Assembly (NCBI GenBank): GCA_947175495.1
Contig: CAMWNB010000004.1
Span: 21,551 to 85,550 of the forward strand
Length of the DNA stretch: 64,000 bases
DNA from: an uncultured Porphyromonadaceae bacterium
Lineage (GTDB): Bacteria; Bacteroidota; Bacteroidia; Bacteroidales; Muribaculaceae
Direction: 5' to 3'
Position 1 is the stretch's first letter; the number at the start of each line of letters is the position of its first letter. Positions 33,721-42,551 of the stretch are shown one piece after another. The notes beneath the pieces were generated by a model. The model did no database searches and was not told the origin of the DNA. It saw nothing but the letters and a program-made list of their open reading frames with translations. The position numbers were made by a program, and so were the translations under genes.

Positions 33721-33753
33721 TTTGCTTTTTCTCTCGACTTATTCGTAACTTTG
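33721..33753 (+). promoter_or_regulatory. Promoter of repeat copy 3, adjacent to the ATG
   Basis: TTTG at 33721-33724 and TAACTTTG at 33746-33753. Only CGTT separates the box from the ATG at 33758, so a transcript starting at the usual distance would have no leader or almost none. Confidence 0.65.
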
Positions 33754-33757
33754 CGTT

Positions 33758-35488
33758 ATGATACACGCATGCCGCACTTTCCTGCTACGCCATGCCGCCA
33801 CGGCGTGGTGGCTCGTGTGCGCTGTCGCTCTGCTGGCCACTACATGGCATTTCTACGTCGACATGGGCGTTGCGGCCAACTGTTCGGGACGCGAGTTTTA
33901 TCTCAAACCTGCAGCGGACGTCCTTGTACTGCTCCTTCCCTACTGGATTTTGCCGCCACGCCGGCGTGGCTCCATTCTCATACCGCTGTGGGGCCTGTCG
34001 GTGCTCTACTTCACCGATGCCGTGTACAGGCGCTTCACCTCGGAGTGTATGCCGCTGAGCCTTCTTATGCAGGTGTCCAACGTCGACACTCCGCTCCTCG
34101 ACAGCGCTTTCTCGCTGCTGCGCAAGGCCGACATCATCTATCTTTTCTGGCCTGTCATGGCCACGGCAGCATGGTGCATACGCTCCATCCGGCGCGCTGT
34201 CTGCTCCGCCACCATCCATTGGTCGGTGCGCGCGGCCGCCGCTGTTGTCACAGCTATCATTTTCTGGAAATCCCAGGTGTATTTCTCGCGTGCCTACAGC
34301 CAGGTGTGGCACTTCTTCAACGGCAGCCGCATGTCGGTGGCCGAGGCCACATGGAGACGCACCGTCGACAGAAGCGCCGAGGCCCGCTGCGACCACTCCT
34401 TTGCGCTCTACAACTCCGGCGTGGCCGTCTACATCATCACTGAACTGTGGGACACTCTCACCTATCAGAACGCCATCGCCCTCACAGCCGGTGAACGCGC
34501 CGGCTTCGATGCATATCTGCGGCGCGACGCCGCATGCGACAGCCTCCCGCAGCGCCACAAAAACATCGTGTTCGTCGTCGTGGAGTCACTCAACGCCGAG
34601 GCCGTCGGCACGCACGTCGGCCCGGAGCCCGTCACACCCGTGCTCGACTCGCTCATCAAGGCTTCCGGCACCATCAGCAGCCTCAACATGGTGCCGCAGG
34701 TGGGCGACGGCATTTCGTCCGACGGGCAGCTCATCTACAACCTCGGCACGCTGCCGCTGCTCGACGGAGCAGCCACGCAGAGCGCCATCTACGGCAAGCG
34801 CCTTCCGACCCTTCCGGCCGCCCTCGCAGCCACCCACTATCCTGTAGCCATATTCGCCGACAGAGGTCTGGGATGGAAAAAGCGCGAGGCATACCCTGCC
34901 TACGGCTACCGCCGCGTGCTCACCAGCGACAGCGTAGCCACACGCTTCGACCTCAGAGCCATGGGCGCCGACGACGCCACCATGCGCTATGCCGTCAGCC
35001 TTCTGCCCGAGTTTCCGCAACCGTTTCTGCTGCAGATTCTCACCATTTCCACCCATTACGCATTCGGCGAACGTGCGGCCACCGACTTCAGCGGCGGCGA
35101 CATCAGCGGCATCGAACGCGACTATCTGCGCTGCGTGCGCTATGCCGACGCTTCCATCGGCCGCCTTATCGACGGCCTTCGCAACCAGGGGCTGCTTGAC
35201 AGCACAATGCTAATTATCGCCTCCGACCATCACATGAACATGGACAGCGGCCTCTCTCCCGCACGCCCCATCGTGTTCATCGCCGCCAACTGCGGCCACA
35301 CGGAGCACATCGAAGAGCCGGTGCATCAGGCCGACGTGTTCCCCACCGTGCTCGACCTGCTGGGCGTACACTCAGCGTGGCGCGGAGTTGGCCACTCCAT
35401 GCTCGGCCCTCGCCGCGGCGACTCCGACCCGCGCCAGGCCACCGTCAGCGACTCCGTCCTCCGCTCCGACTATTTCCCCCTGCAATAA
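33758..35488 (+). CDS. LTA-synthase-like/sulfatase-family membrane protein
   Basis: A 576-residue protein of the alkaline phosphatase superfamily. About five hydrophobic helices (residues 15-175) anchor it. The periplasmic catalytic domain starts near 265 with FVVVESLNAEAVG, whose Glu is a metal ligand in LtaS. VGDGISSDGQLIYN holds the likely Ser nucleophile. LIIASDHHMNM and VHQADVFPTVLDLLGV complete the metal site. Relatives transfer phosphoglycerol or phosphoethanolamine to envelope polymers or lipid A. The exact reaction here is unknown. No better start than 33758 precedes the first helix. The gene is directly downstream of the triple promoter array. Confidence 0.8.
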   Translation: MIHACRTFLLRHAATAWWLVCAVALLATTWHFYVDMGVAANCSGREFYLKPAADVLVLLLPYWILPPRRRGSILIPLWGLSVLYFTDAVYRRFTSECMPLSLLMQVSNVDTPLLDSAFSLLRKADIIYLFWPVMATAAWCIRSIRRAVCSATIHWSVRAAAAVVTAIIFWKSQVYFSRAYSQVWHFFNGSRMSVAEATWRRTVDRSAEARCDHSFALYNSGVAVYIITELWDTLTYQNAIALTAGERAGFDAYLRRDAACDSLPQRHKNIVFVVVESLNAEAVGTHVGPEPVTPVLDSLIKASGTISSLNMVPQVGDGISSDGQLIYNLGTLPLLDGAATQSAIYGKRLPTLPAALAATHYPVAIFADRGLGWKKREAYPAYGYRRVLTSDSVATRFDLRAMGADDATMRYAVSLLPEFPQPFLLQILTISTHYAFGERAATDFSGGDISGIERDYLRCVRYADASIGRLIDGLRNQGLLDSTMLIIASDHHMNMDSGLSPARPIVFIAANCGHTEHIEEPVHQADVFPTVLDLLGVHSAWRGVGHSMLGPRRGDSDPRQATVSDSVLRSDYFPLQ

Positions 35489-35511
35489 TCCGGACCACAA
35501 CCGGAACATAC

Positions 35512-35544
35512 AAAAACGGCGCCCCGTGCGATTCGGAGCGCCGT
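35512..35544 (-). terminator. Intrinsic terminator of the GH3-beta-lactamase gene
   Basis: On the minus strand, ACGGCGC (35544-35538) pairs with GCGCCGT (35522-35516), followed by a TTTTTG run (35516-35511). It lies between convergent genes. The plus-strand side is less T-rich, so it mainly serves the minus-strand operon. Confidence 0.72.
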
Positions 35545-35562
35545 CTGTATTCAGACTGCCTG

Positions 35563-38538
35563 TCAGATGATGGCTTTGTAGACCTGGCGGAAGAGCTCGG
35601 GACGGATGTTAAGCTCGTTGAACGCCGCGTTGTCGCGGGTAGGGTTCACGCGGTTGGTAAGGAAAACGAATATTATATCCTCGTCGGGGTCCACCCAGAA
35701 CACCGTGCCGGTGAAGCCGAGGTGGCCGTAGACCGAGGCGTTCGCCTCGTCGCATGTGGGCGAATATTCGGGATTTTCCTTGTCCGGCTTGTCGAAGCCG
35801 AGACCGCGGCGGCATGTCGGGCTTTTCGATTTGGTGAACAGATCCACAGTGGCCTGCGAAAGCACACGCTTGTCGCCGTATTCGCCGCCGTTGAGCCACA
35901 TCTGGCACACCTTGGCAAGGTCCTCCGCGCAGGCAAACACACCGGCGTTGCCGCTGACGCCGCCCAGCATGGCGGCAGTCTCGTCGTGCACATATCCGTG
36001 CACCATCTGGCGGCGCAGGAATGCGTCGTCCTCGGTCGGCGCGATCTTGTCGAGCGGATGTTTGCCCATGGGGCGGTAGCAGGCGGTGTAGGCTCCCAGG
36101 GGAGCCCAGATGCTGTCGGTCATGAAACGGTCGTGAGGCTGCCCGGTGAGGCGCTGCTCCATGTCCATGAGCAGACAGAAGTTAAGACACGAGTAGGCGT
36201 ACTTTTTGTTGGGGCGCAGAGTCGACGTGTAGATGCGGTGCATCAGCGTGTCGATGGTGACCTGGCCCACATACAGTCCTTTAGCGGCCTCTATGTTGAA
36301 AGCGCCGCCGGGGTGCGTCGAAGTGATGTCGGTGCGCAGGCGGGCCGAGTTGTTGCCGTAGGTGTTGCGTTGCACAAAAATTTTGTGGTCGGCGTCGGGG
36401 CGCGCGGTGAACAGACGGCCCTTGTAGCTTGCGGTGTCGAACATCGCATCATGAACGGCCAGCGAGGGGCGGATGCCCGACTCATGGTACAGCAGCTGCT
36501 GCACGGTCACGTCGTTCTTGTCGGTCTTGCGCAGGCCGGGGATGTGGTCGGCGGCAAGGTCGGAGAGTTCGAAGAGGCCGAGGTCGTAGGCTTTCATCAC
36601 GCCCGGCAGCGTGCCGATGGCTTTCGACACGGAGGCAAGGTCGTAGACGGTGGAGGGGGTGACGGCCGGGCCGCCTTTGGTGGTGTGGCCGTAGCTGCGG
36701 CTGAACACCACGTCGCCGCCGCGGGCCACGAGCACCTGGCAGCCGGGGAAAGCGCCTGTGCGCAGACCCACGCCCACGATGGAGTCAATGCTGTCGGCGA
36801 GCGACGCGCGCAGGCCGCGGGCCTCGGGCACGGTGTAGCCCAGACGCGTCTTGCGCAGGCGAAGGCCGGTGCCCTTGTCAAACAGGCCTTTCAGCCCCAC
36901 GGGCAGCGTGCCGTCCACGTTGATGCCGCCGAACACAGCCTGTGCGGCATATTCACGCGTCAGAGGCGTGTCGTCATAGGCCAGCAGCACTGCCGCAGCA
37001 CTCTTTATGGCGGCGTCGAAGCGGGCCATGCGGTAGGGGTTGACGAAGAACACCTCCACCAGGCCGTCGCAGCCGCGCAGCATGGCGGCGGCTTCACGCG
37101 CCCAGGACTTGTCGGAGAACACGCCCATCACCACCACATCGTGCTTGCGGATGGCCGCGCCGGTGGCGGCCGTCATGTGGCGTGCCTCGGTGACGGAATA
37201 ACGGTCGACCTTGGCATAGCGCGAGCACAGTTCGGCAAATTCGTTGTCGGCTTCGGCGCCGATGCTCACCACAGCCACCGACGTCTTGTCCAGATTGCCC
37301 AGAGGCAGAATGTTGCCATTGTTGCGCAGCAGCGTCATGGTGGCGGCAGTGACAAGACGGTTCACGCGGTCGGCCTGCGGCGAGTTGATCTGTGCGCTCA
37401 GTTTCTTGATGTCGGAGGATACGGGGCGCAGACGGTCAAGGCCGAGAATATATTTGTAGCGGAGCACGCGCTTGCAGGCGGTCTCTATCACGGAAGCCTT
37501 GATGCGGCCGGAGTTGACGGCGGCCACCACGGCATCGATGTCGCTGACGGTGTTGACACCCGACAGCAGCACGTCGGCACCGGCCTGCACGGCCATGATG
37601 CAATTGTTCTTGCCCGCCACCTGCGCGCCCTTCATGTCGAGGGCGTCGGTGTAGACAAGACCTTCAAAGCCGAGCTCGTCGCGGAGCATGCCTGTGGTGA
37701 TTTTGTGCGAAAGCGATGCAGGGGTGCCGGAAGCATCCACCGAGGGCACTGAAAGATGGCCCACCATCACACCGGAGCATCCTGCGCCCACATACTTGCG
37801 GAACGGTGCGACATCCACGCTGTCGAGCAGCGCACGGCTGTGGTTCACCTGTGTGAACGTCTTGTGCGAGTCGGTGGAGGTGTCGCCATGGCCGGGGAAA
37901 TGCTTGGCCACAGCCTGCACGCCGCCGTCCTCCAGACCCTGGGCATAGGCCACGCCCAGACGGGCCACCCGGCCGGCATCCTCGCCGAACGAGCGCTGGC
38001 CGATTACGGGATTGGACGGATTGGAATTCACATCGAGCACGGGAGCGAAATTCACCTGTATGCCCATAAGGCGGCATTCGCGCGCCATCTCGCGGCCATA
38101 CTGGTAGAGCAGGCGCTCGTCGCGCACGGCTCCGAGGCCCATGTTGCGAGGAAAGCGCGGAGTGTTCTTGATGCGCATGGAGAGGCCCCACTCGCCGTCG
38201 AAGGTCATGAGCAGAGGCACACGGGCCAGTTCCTGGGCGTAATTGGTGACAGACGCGTACTGCTCGATGGTGCCTTCGCTGAAGAGCAGACCTCCCACTC
38301 CGGCATCGACATAGCGCTTGGCGGCCTGACGGGCGTCGGCACGCCGCGGGTCGATTTTCGGACAGAAAAGCTGCGCCACGCGCTGGCGCTCGCTGAGAGA
38401 GTTGTACACCGAGTCGACCCACCGCTCGCATGCGCGGGTGTCGGCTTTGGCCACCATCGTGGGCCTCACGGCCACGGCAGCCAATGCGGCCACGGCAAAA
38501 GCCATGGCCGGAAGGATGAATTTCAGAGGGTATTTCAT
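35563..38538 (-). CDS. GH3 beta-N-acetylhexosaminidase fused to a serine beta-lactamase-like domain
   Basis: A 991-residue exported protein. A signal peptide or anchor (KFILPAMAFAVAALAAVAV) is followed by a GH3 domain of NagZ type. KHFPGHGDTSTDSH (212-225) carries the His/Asp general acid pair, and YTDALDM holds the nucleophile Asp298. From about residue 600 comes a class C beta-lactamase/esterase-like domain with the SxxK motif in LASVSKAIG (about 635), YSC (about 783) where YxN is usual, and HLGFTGT as third motif. Such fusions are common in Bacteroidetes and are thought to act on peptidoglycan fragments in the periplasm. It is coupled to the upstream 5'-nucleotidase gene (ATGA). Confidence 0.9.
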   Translation of the reverse strand: MKYPLKFILPAMAFAVAALAAVAVRPTMVAKADTRACERWVDSVYNSLSERQRVAQLFCPKIDPRRADARQAAKRYVDAGVGGLLFSEGTIEQYASVTNYAQELARVPLLMTFDGEWGLSMRIKNTPRFPRNMGLGAVRDERLLYQYGREMARECRLMGIQVNFAPVLDVNSNPSNPVIGQRSFGEDAGRVARLGVAYAQGLEDGGVQAVAKHFPGHGDTSTDSHKTFTQVNHSRALLDSVDVAPFRKYVGAGCSGVMVGHLSVPSVDASGTPASLSHKITTGMLRDELGFEGLVYTDALDMKGAQVAGKNNCIMAVQAGADVLLSGVNTVSDIDAVVAAVNSGRIKASVIETACKRVLRYKYILGLDRLRPVSSDIKKLSAQINSPQADRVNRLVTAATMTLLRNNGNILPLGNLDKTSVAVVSIGAEADNEFAELCSRYAKVDRYSVTEARHMTAATGAAIRKHDVVVMGVFSDKSWAREAAAMLRGCDGLVEVFFVNPYRMARFDAAIKSAAAVLLAYDDTPLTREYAAQAVFGGINVDGTLPVGLKGLFDKGTGLRLRKTRLGYTVPEARGLRASLADSIDSIVGVGLRTGAFPGCQVLVARGGDVVFSRSYGHTTKGGPAVTPSTVYDLASVSKAIGTLPGVMKAYDLGLFELSDLAADHIPGLRKTDKNDVTVQQLLYHESGIRPSLAVHDAMFDTASYKGRLFTARPDADHKIFVQRNTYGNNSARLRTDITSTHPGGAFNIEAAKGLYVGQVTIDTLMHRIYTSTLRPNKKYAYSCLNFCLLMDMEQRLTGQPHDRFMTDSIWAPLGAYTACYRPMGKHPLDKIAPTEDDAFLRRQMVHGYVHDETAAMLGGVSGNAGVFACAEDLAKVCQMWLNGGEYGDKRVLSQATVDLFTKSKSPTCRRGLGFDKPDKENPEYSPTCDEANASVYGHLGFTGTVFWVDPDEDIIFVFLTNRVNPTRDNAAFNELNIRPELFRQVYKAII

Positions 38539-40049
38539 TTTATCACTTTCACGCGGCGTTCGCCGGAGGGATTGATTTTCTTATTGCTGCGGCGCATGTA
38601 GTCCATGAGGTCGTCGTAAATCACGTTGGGACTCTGCGCCACCACTTTGCCGCGGGTCAGCGGCTTCATGTAGTCGCCGCCTGCGCTCAGATAGTCGATT
38701 GTGGCCAGGCGGTAGGTCTTTTCGGGGTCGACGGGCTTGCCGTCGATGGTGACGTCCGATGCTTTTTTCGTAGTGGGGTTCACCGTGGCGCGCACATTGG
38801 AGCTTACGCCCTGACCGCCGAAAGCTGCAGTCACGTCGAAGGCGTCGAGCAGGTCGGAACCCTTGATTTCAATCACGTCGATATAGTTGTAGAACGGCAT
38901 CATCATGATGATGTGGCCTTCGGAGATATCGCCCTTGGGCAGCGAGCGGCGCAGGCCGCCGCGGTTCATCATGGCCATGTCCACGTCGGGAGCGAGCTCG
39001 CGGCCGCGCTCCAGCACAAAATCGGTCACATAGTTGAGAAGCTCGGGGCTGCCCTGTTCCAGCGGGATGGCCGACGTGGCCACGCGCACGGAGTTGAGCG
39101 AGTCCACGCCCTGGCGGTAGCTGTCGAGCACGGCGGCGAGATCGCTGTCCACACGGGAGTCAAGGCGCTTGTCCACGGAAATGTAGCGTGCGGAGGGTTT
39201 CAGCGTCTCAAGGTCGATTTCCACAACGCCCAGATTGCGCGCGCCCTTGCCCGTCTGCGCCACCATCACGGTGTCGCCCGCGGCATTCACGATGTGGCCC
39301 ATCTCACGGCCTTTCTCCGTGGCGGGGTCGATGACGGTGTGGCTGTGGCCGCCTATTATCACGTCGATGTCGCGCGAGCTCTTGGCGAGCGTCACGTCGT
39401 CGATGTCGTCGCTCACCTTGTAGCCGATGTGGGTGATGGCCACCACGGCATCGCAGTGCTCGATGTTCTTGAGCCACCATGCCGCAGCGTTGGCGGATTC
39501 TATGGCGTCCTTGTATTTCACGCCGTCGTAGGTGCCCACGCGGGCCAGACCCTCGGGGTCGCGGTTGATGCCGATGAAGCCGATGCGCCGGCCGTTCACT
39601 TCTTTTATGGTATAGGGCTTGAAGAGCTTGCCTATAGTGCGCGTGTCGCGCATGTCGTAGTTCGTGGCGATGAGTTCCGCATTCGACATGCGCATCCAGT
39701 GGCCTATGCTGTCGATACCGTTGTCAAACTCGTGGTTGCCAAGGATGCGGATGTCATAGCCGAGGGCATTGAGCATACGCTCCTCCACCTCTCCGCCGAA
39801 AAGAGTGAAGAACAGACTGCCCTGCACCGCATCGCCGGCATCGATGAGCAGCACGTGCGGTTCGTTGGCGCGCACGCTGTCTATCACCACCTTGCGACGG
39901 GCCACGCCTCCGAGATTGTCGTCGTCGAAGGGGTCGATCTGCGAATGCGTGTCGTTGGTGTGGAGCAAAACTAATTTTTCGGCTTGGGCAGGCACGATGG
40001 CTGCCGCAGCGAGAGCGCCCATTACGAGCATTTTGGCTGAAAGTCTCAT
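38535..40049 (-). CDS. 5'-nucleotidase/UshA-family metallophosphatase
   Basis: A 504-residue exported enzyme with a signal peptide ending in VPAQA. The metallophosphatase domain has LLHTNDTHSQIDP (28-40), LLIDAGDAVQG, ILGNHEFDNG (102-111), AITHIGYK and IIGGHSHT. The C-terminal 5'-nucleotidase domain has MMNRGGLRRSLPKGDI and DYLSAGGDYM. It hydrolyses nucleotides or related phosphates in the periplasm. Some Bacteroidetes split the two domains into two genes; here they are one. A weak promoter-like TAATTTCG lies upstream on the minus strand at 40085-40078. Confidence 0.92.
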   Translation of the reverse strand: MRLSAKMLVMGALAAAAIVPAQAEKLVLLHTNDTHSQIDPFDDDNLGGVARRKVVIDSVRANEPHVLLIDAGDAVQGSLFFTLFGGEVEERMLNALGYDIRILGNHEFDNGIDSIGHWMRMSNAELIATNYDMRDTRTIGKLFKPYTIKEVNGRRIGFIGINRDPEGLARVGTYDGVKYKDAIESANAAAWWLKNIEHCDAVVAITHIGYKVSDDIDDVTLAKSSRDIDVIIGGHSHTVIDPATEKGREMGHIVNAAGDTVMVAQTGKGARNLGVVEIDLETLKPSARYISVDKRLDSRVDSDLAAVLDSYRQGVDSLNSVRVATSAIPLEQGSPELLNYVTDFVLERGRELAPDVDMAMMNRGGLRRSLPKGDISEGHIIMMMPFYNYIDVIEIKGSDLLDAFDVTAAFGGQGVSSNVRATVNPTTKKASDVTIDGKPVDPEKTYRLATIDYLSAGGDYMKPLTRGKVVAQSPNVIYDDLMDYMRRSNKKINPSGERRVKVIK

Positions 40050-40217
40050 AACTTTGAGGTAAGATTTTTTGGATATGCGAAATTACCATTTTTTTCCCGT
40101 AATTCATACTCCCCACATCCAAATTTCTATAAAATTCACACTTATGGGTGACATCGGCGGCACTCCGGCCGTCGCAAAAATACAGACAGAACATCGCAAT
40201 ATATTATAAGAAAACAC

Positions 40218-40225
40218 TACTTTTG
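40218..40225 (+). promoter_or_regulatory. -7 box for glycerate kinase (TACTTTTG)
   Basis: TACTTTTG fits TAnnTTTG and lies 44 bp before the ATG at 40270. The 220-bp gap between the divergent genes (40050-40269) holds nothing else I can name. Confidence 0.5.
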
Positions 40226-40269
40226 CCGTATGAAATCAAACTGCCGCTTAACGCGGAACGTATCATCCC

Positions 40270-41289
40270 ATGATTTTTATTTGTCCTGACAAGTTCAAGG
40301 GGACGCTGACGGCATGGCAGGCCGCCGAGGCGATCGAGGCCGGCCTGCGCGACGCGGGAGTGACTGCGCCCGCGAGGCTGTGCCCCATGGCCGATGGCGG
40401 CGACGGGACAGCCGAAGTGCTTGCCCCTCTGCTGCCTGACGGCGAGTGTGTGGCAGAGTCCAGTCTCCACGTCGGTCCCGAGTGCTTCCGCGGCATCGGG
40501 CCGATGCTGCGGTCAAGCCATGCTTTCGGCACAGCTCTGCGCCGCGCGCTTGAAAGCCACAGCCATGTCTACGCCGCCATCGGCGGCACAGCATGCTGCG
40601 ACGGCGGCGCCGGCATGCTGCAGGCGCTGGGCATGCGGGCGTTCGCAGCCGACGGCAGCGAAATCACGCAGCCTCTATCGCCCGCAAAGCTTCCCCTGGT
40701 GGCCCGGATCGACTGCACGGGACTCCCGCCCGGCGCCCGCGTCACCGTGCTGTCCGACGTGCGTGCGTCGCTCGTCCCGGATGGCTCGCAGCCGCTCTCG
40801 GCCCTCGACTTTGCCGCCCAGAAAGGATTCACCGACGCCGACATGCCCCGCCTGGAAGCCGCCTTGCGCCTTTGGCGCTCCGTGGCCTCTCCGTTGCGTT
40901 CCGATGCCGACGGCGCCGCAGGCGGCATCGGCTTCGCCCTCGCCTCGGTCATGGGCTGCGGCCATCGCTCGGGAGCGGCCTTTGCAGCCGACAGCTACGG
41001 CCTGCAATTCGCTCCCGCCGACCTGGTGATTTCCGGCGAAGGCCGCATCGACGCACAGACAGGCGCCGGCAAAGTCGTGGGCGAGATGCACGCCCGCGCC
41101 CGCGCTGCCGGGTGTGGTTTTCTGGCCATCGGCGGCTCGGTATGCGGCTGTCATCCGTTCGCCACGCTGAGCGTCAGCCGCCCCGGCGACTCCGTCCCCT
41201 CCACTCCCGCCGAGGCTGCCCGCAGACTGCGCGCCGCCGTCAGGCACTTTTTTTCTTGCACTATTTCAAAAAAAACGCTTACTTTGTAG
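40270..41289 (+). CDS. Glycerate kinase (GlxK/GarK type)
   Basis: A 339-residue enzyme that phosphorylates glycerate. ICPDKFKGTLTAWQAAEAIE at the N-terminus, CPMADGGDGTAEVL, IGGTACCDGGAGMLQALG, DGAAGGIGFAL and VISGEGRIDAQTGAGKVVGE are characteristic of the family. The last 60 residues are less conserved and end in a lysine-rich tail. The serB promoter candidate lies within its final codons. 2-Phospho- versus 3-phosphoglycerate production cannot be told from sequence. Confidence 0.9.
   Translation: MIFICPDKFKGTLTAWQAAEAIEAGLRDAGVTAPARLCPMADGGDGTAEVLAPLLPDGECVAESSLHVGPECFRGIGPMLRSSHAFGTALRRALESHSHVYAAIGGTACCDGGAGMLQALGMRAFAADGSEITQPLSPAKLPLVARIDCTGLPPGARVTVLSDVRASLVPDGSQPLSALDFAAQKGFTDADMPRLEAALRLWRSVASPLRSDADGAAGGIGFALASVMGCGHRSGAAFAADSYGLQFAPADLVISGEGRIDAQTGAGKVVGEMHARARAAGCGFLAIGGSVCGCHPFATLSVSRPGDSVPSTPAEAARRLRAAVRHFFSCTISKKTLTL
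41256..41286 (+). promoter_or_regulatory. Candidate serB promoter (TTG-N20-TTACTTTG)
   Basis: TTG at 41256-41258, a 20-bp spacer and TTACTTTG at 41279-41286, one base off TAnnTTTG. It overlaps the end of the glycerate kinase gene and sits 44 bp before the serB ATG. Confidence 0.45.
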
Positions 41290-41330
41290 TCTCTTGCCCT
41301 AAACAACCACCACTCTTCCGCAAGCCACAT

Positions 41331-42551
41331 ATGGATTTCGAACTCATTCTCATCAACATTTCCGGCTCCGACCGTCCAGGAGTGACATCGGCGCTCACCG
41401 AGATTCTCGCCAAATACGACGCACGCATCCTCGACATCGGCCAGGCCGACATCCACCACTACCTCTCGCTGGGCATTCTCATACGCACCTCCGGCGAAGT
41501 GTCGGGCGACATCATGAAAGATCTGCTGTTCAAGGCCTACGAGCTCAACGTGAACGTGCGCTTCACCCCCATCTCCGTGGCCGAATACGAGGAATGGGTG
41601 GGACGCCAGGGCAAGAACCGCTGGATTATAACAACGCTCGGACGCCGCCTCAGCTCGCGCCACATAGCGCTCGTCACTGCCGAGATTGCCGAGCAGGGGC
41701 TCAACATCGACGGCATACAGCGCCTCACCGGACGCATGCCGCTCAACGACGACGACGAACCCAAGTCGAAGAGCTGCGTGGAATTTTCCGTGCGCGGCAA
41801 TCCCCGCGACGTGTCGGCCATGCAGAAGCGCTTCATGCAGATTTCCGCCGAGAACGGCTTCGACATATCCCTGCAGCAGGACAACATGTTCCGCCGCTGC
41901 CGACGCCTTGTGTGCTTCGACATGGACTCCACCCTCATCGAGACCGAGGTCATCGACGAACTGGCCATGCGCGCCGGCGTGGGCGACCAGGTCAAGGCCA
42001 TCACCGAACGCGCCATGCGCGGCGAAATCGATTTCTGCGAGAGCTTCCGCGAACGTGTGGCCCTGCTCAAGGGGCTCGACGAGAGCGTGATGCGCGAGAT
42101 TGCCGAAAACCTGCCCATCACGGAAGGCGTCGGCCGCATGATGGAAGTGCTCAAGCGCTCCGGATTCAAGACGGCCATCCTCTCGGGCGGATTCACCTAC
42201 TTCGGCAACTACCTCAAGCAGAAATTCGGCATCGACTATGTGTACGCCAACGAGCTGGAAATCGTCGACGGCAAACTCACCGGACGCTACCTCGGCGACA
42301 TCGTAGACGGAAAGCGCAAAGCCGAACTGCTGCGCATCATAGCCCAGGTGGAGAACATCGACATCGAACAGACCATCGCCGTCGGCGACGGCGCCAACGA
42401 TCTGCCCATGCTGGCCACCGCCGGCCTCGGCATCGCCTTCCACGCCAAGCCGAAGGTGAAGCAGACAGCCAAACAGAGCATCTCCACCATCGGCCTCGAC
42501 GGCGTGCTCTACTTCATCGGATTCAAGGACTCTCTCATTCAGCCGCAATGA
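41331..42551 (+). CDS. serB: Phosphoserine phosphatase with N-terminal ACT domains
   Basis: A 406-residue enzyme. Residues 1-175 contain two ACT-like regulatory domains (ILINISGSDRPGVTSALTEI and WIITTLGRRLSSRHIALVTA). The HAD domain follows with the nucleophile in CFDMDSTLIETEVID (about 195-209), LSGGFTYFGNYLKQ and AVGDGANDLPML (about 350-361). It removes phosphate from phosphoserine in serine synthesis, and the ACT domains suggest feedback by an amino acid. The ATG at 41331 is the family start; the frame is open upstream only because it lies inside the glycerate kinase gene. It overlaps the patatin gene as ATGA. Confidence 0.94.
   Translation: MDFELILINISGSDRPGVTSALTEILAKYDARILDIGQADIHHYLSLGILIRTSGEVSGDIMKDLLFKAYELNVNVRFTPISVAEYEEWVGRQGKNRWIITTLGRRLSSRHIALVTAEIAEQGLNIDGIQRLTGRMPLNDDDEPKSKSCVEFSVRGNPRDVSAMQKRFMQISAENGFDISLQQDNMFRRCRRLVCFDMDSTLIETEVIDELAMRAGVGDQVKAITERAMRGEIDFCESFRERVALLKGLDESVMREIAENLPITEGVGRMMEVLKRSGFKTAILSGGFTYFGNYLKQKFGIDYVYANELEIVDGKLTGRYLGDIVDGKRKAELLRIIAQVENIDIEQTIAVGDGANDLPMLATAGLGIAFHAKPKVKQTAKQSISTIGLDGVLYFIGFKDSLIQPQ

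Larger units (their letters stand above)
33550..33753 (+). repeat. Tandem array of a 73-bp terminator-promoter module (2.8 copies)
   Basis: Three direct copies start at 33550, 33623 and 33696. The third stops after 58 bp at the -7 box. Copies are nearly identical; copy 3 reads CTGGCGCT where the others read CTGACGCT. Each holds a perfect 11-bp hairpin, AAAAAGCAAAT-CC-ATTTGCTTTTT, and a promoter with TTTG in the 3' arm of the hairpin, a 21-bp spacer and TAACTTTG. In copies 1 and 2 the end (GTAACT...AGTTAC) forms another inverted repeat. The array fills the whole gap between nhaC and the sulfatase-family gene. Confidence 0.92.

Noticed and set aside
33550..33753. CRISPR array
   Set aside because: Repeats are directly abutting 73-bp units with no unique spacers and no cas genes nearby.
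33550..33753. Invertible (phase-variable) promoter of the Bacteroides capsule type
   Set aside because: Copies are in direct orientation, with no flanking inverted repeats that could serve as recombinase sites and no invertase gene in the window.
35377..37752. 791-codon plus-strand frame opposite the GH3-beta-lactamase gene
   Set aside because: The minus-strand protein has intact catalytic motifs over its full length, and a terminator in the right direction. The plus-strand translation is low in complexity.
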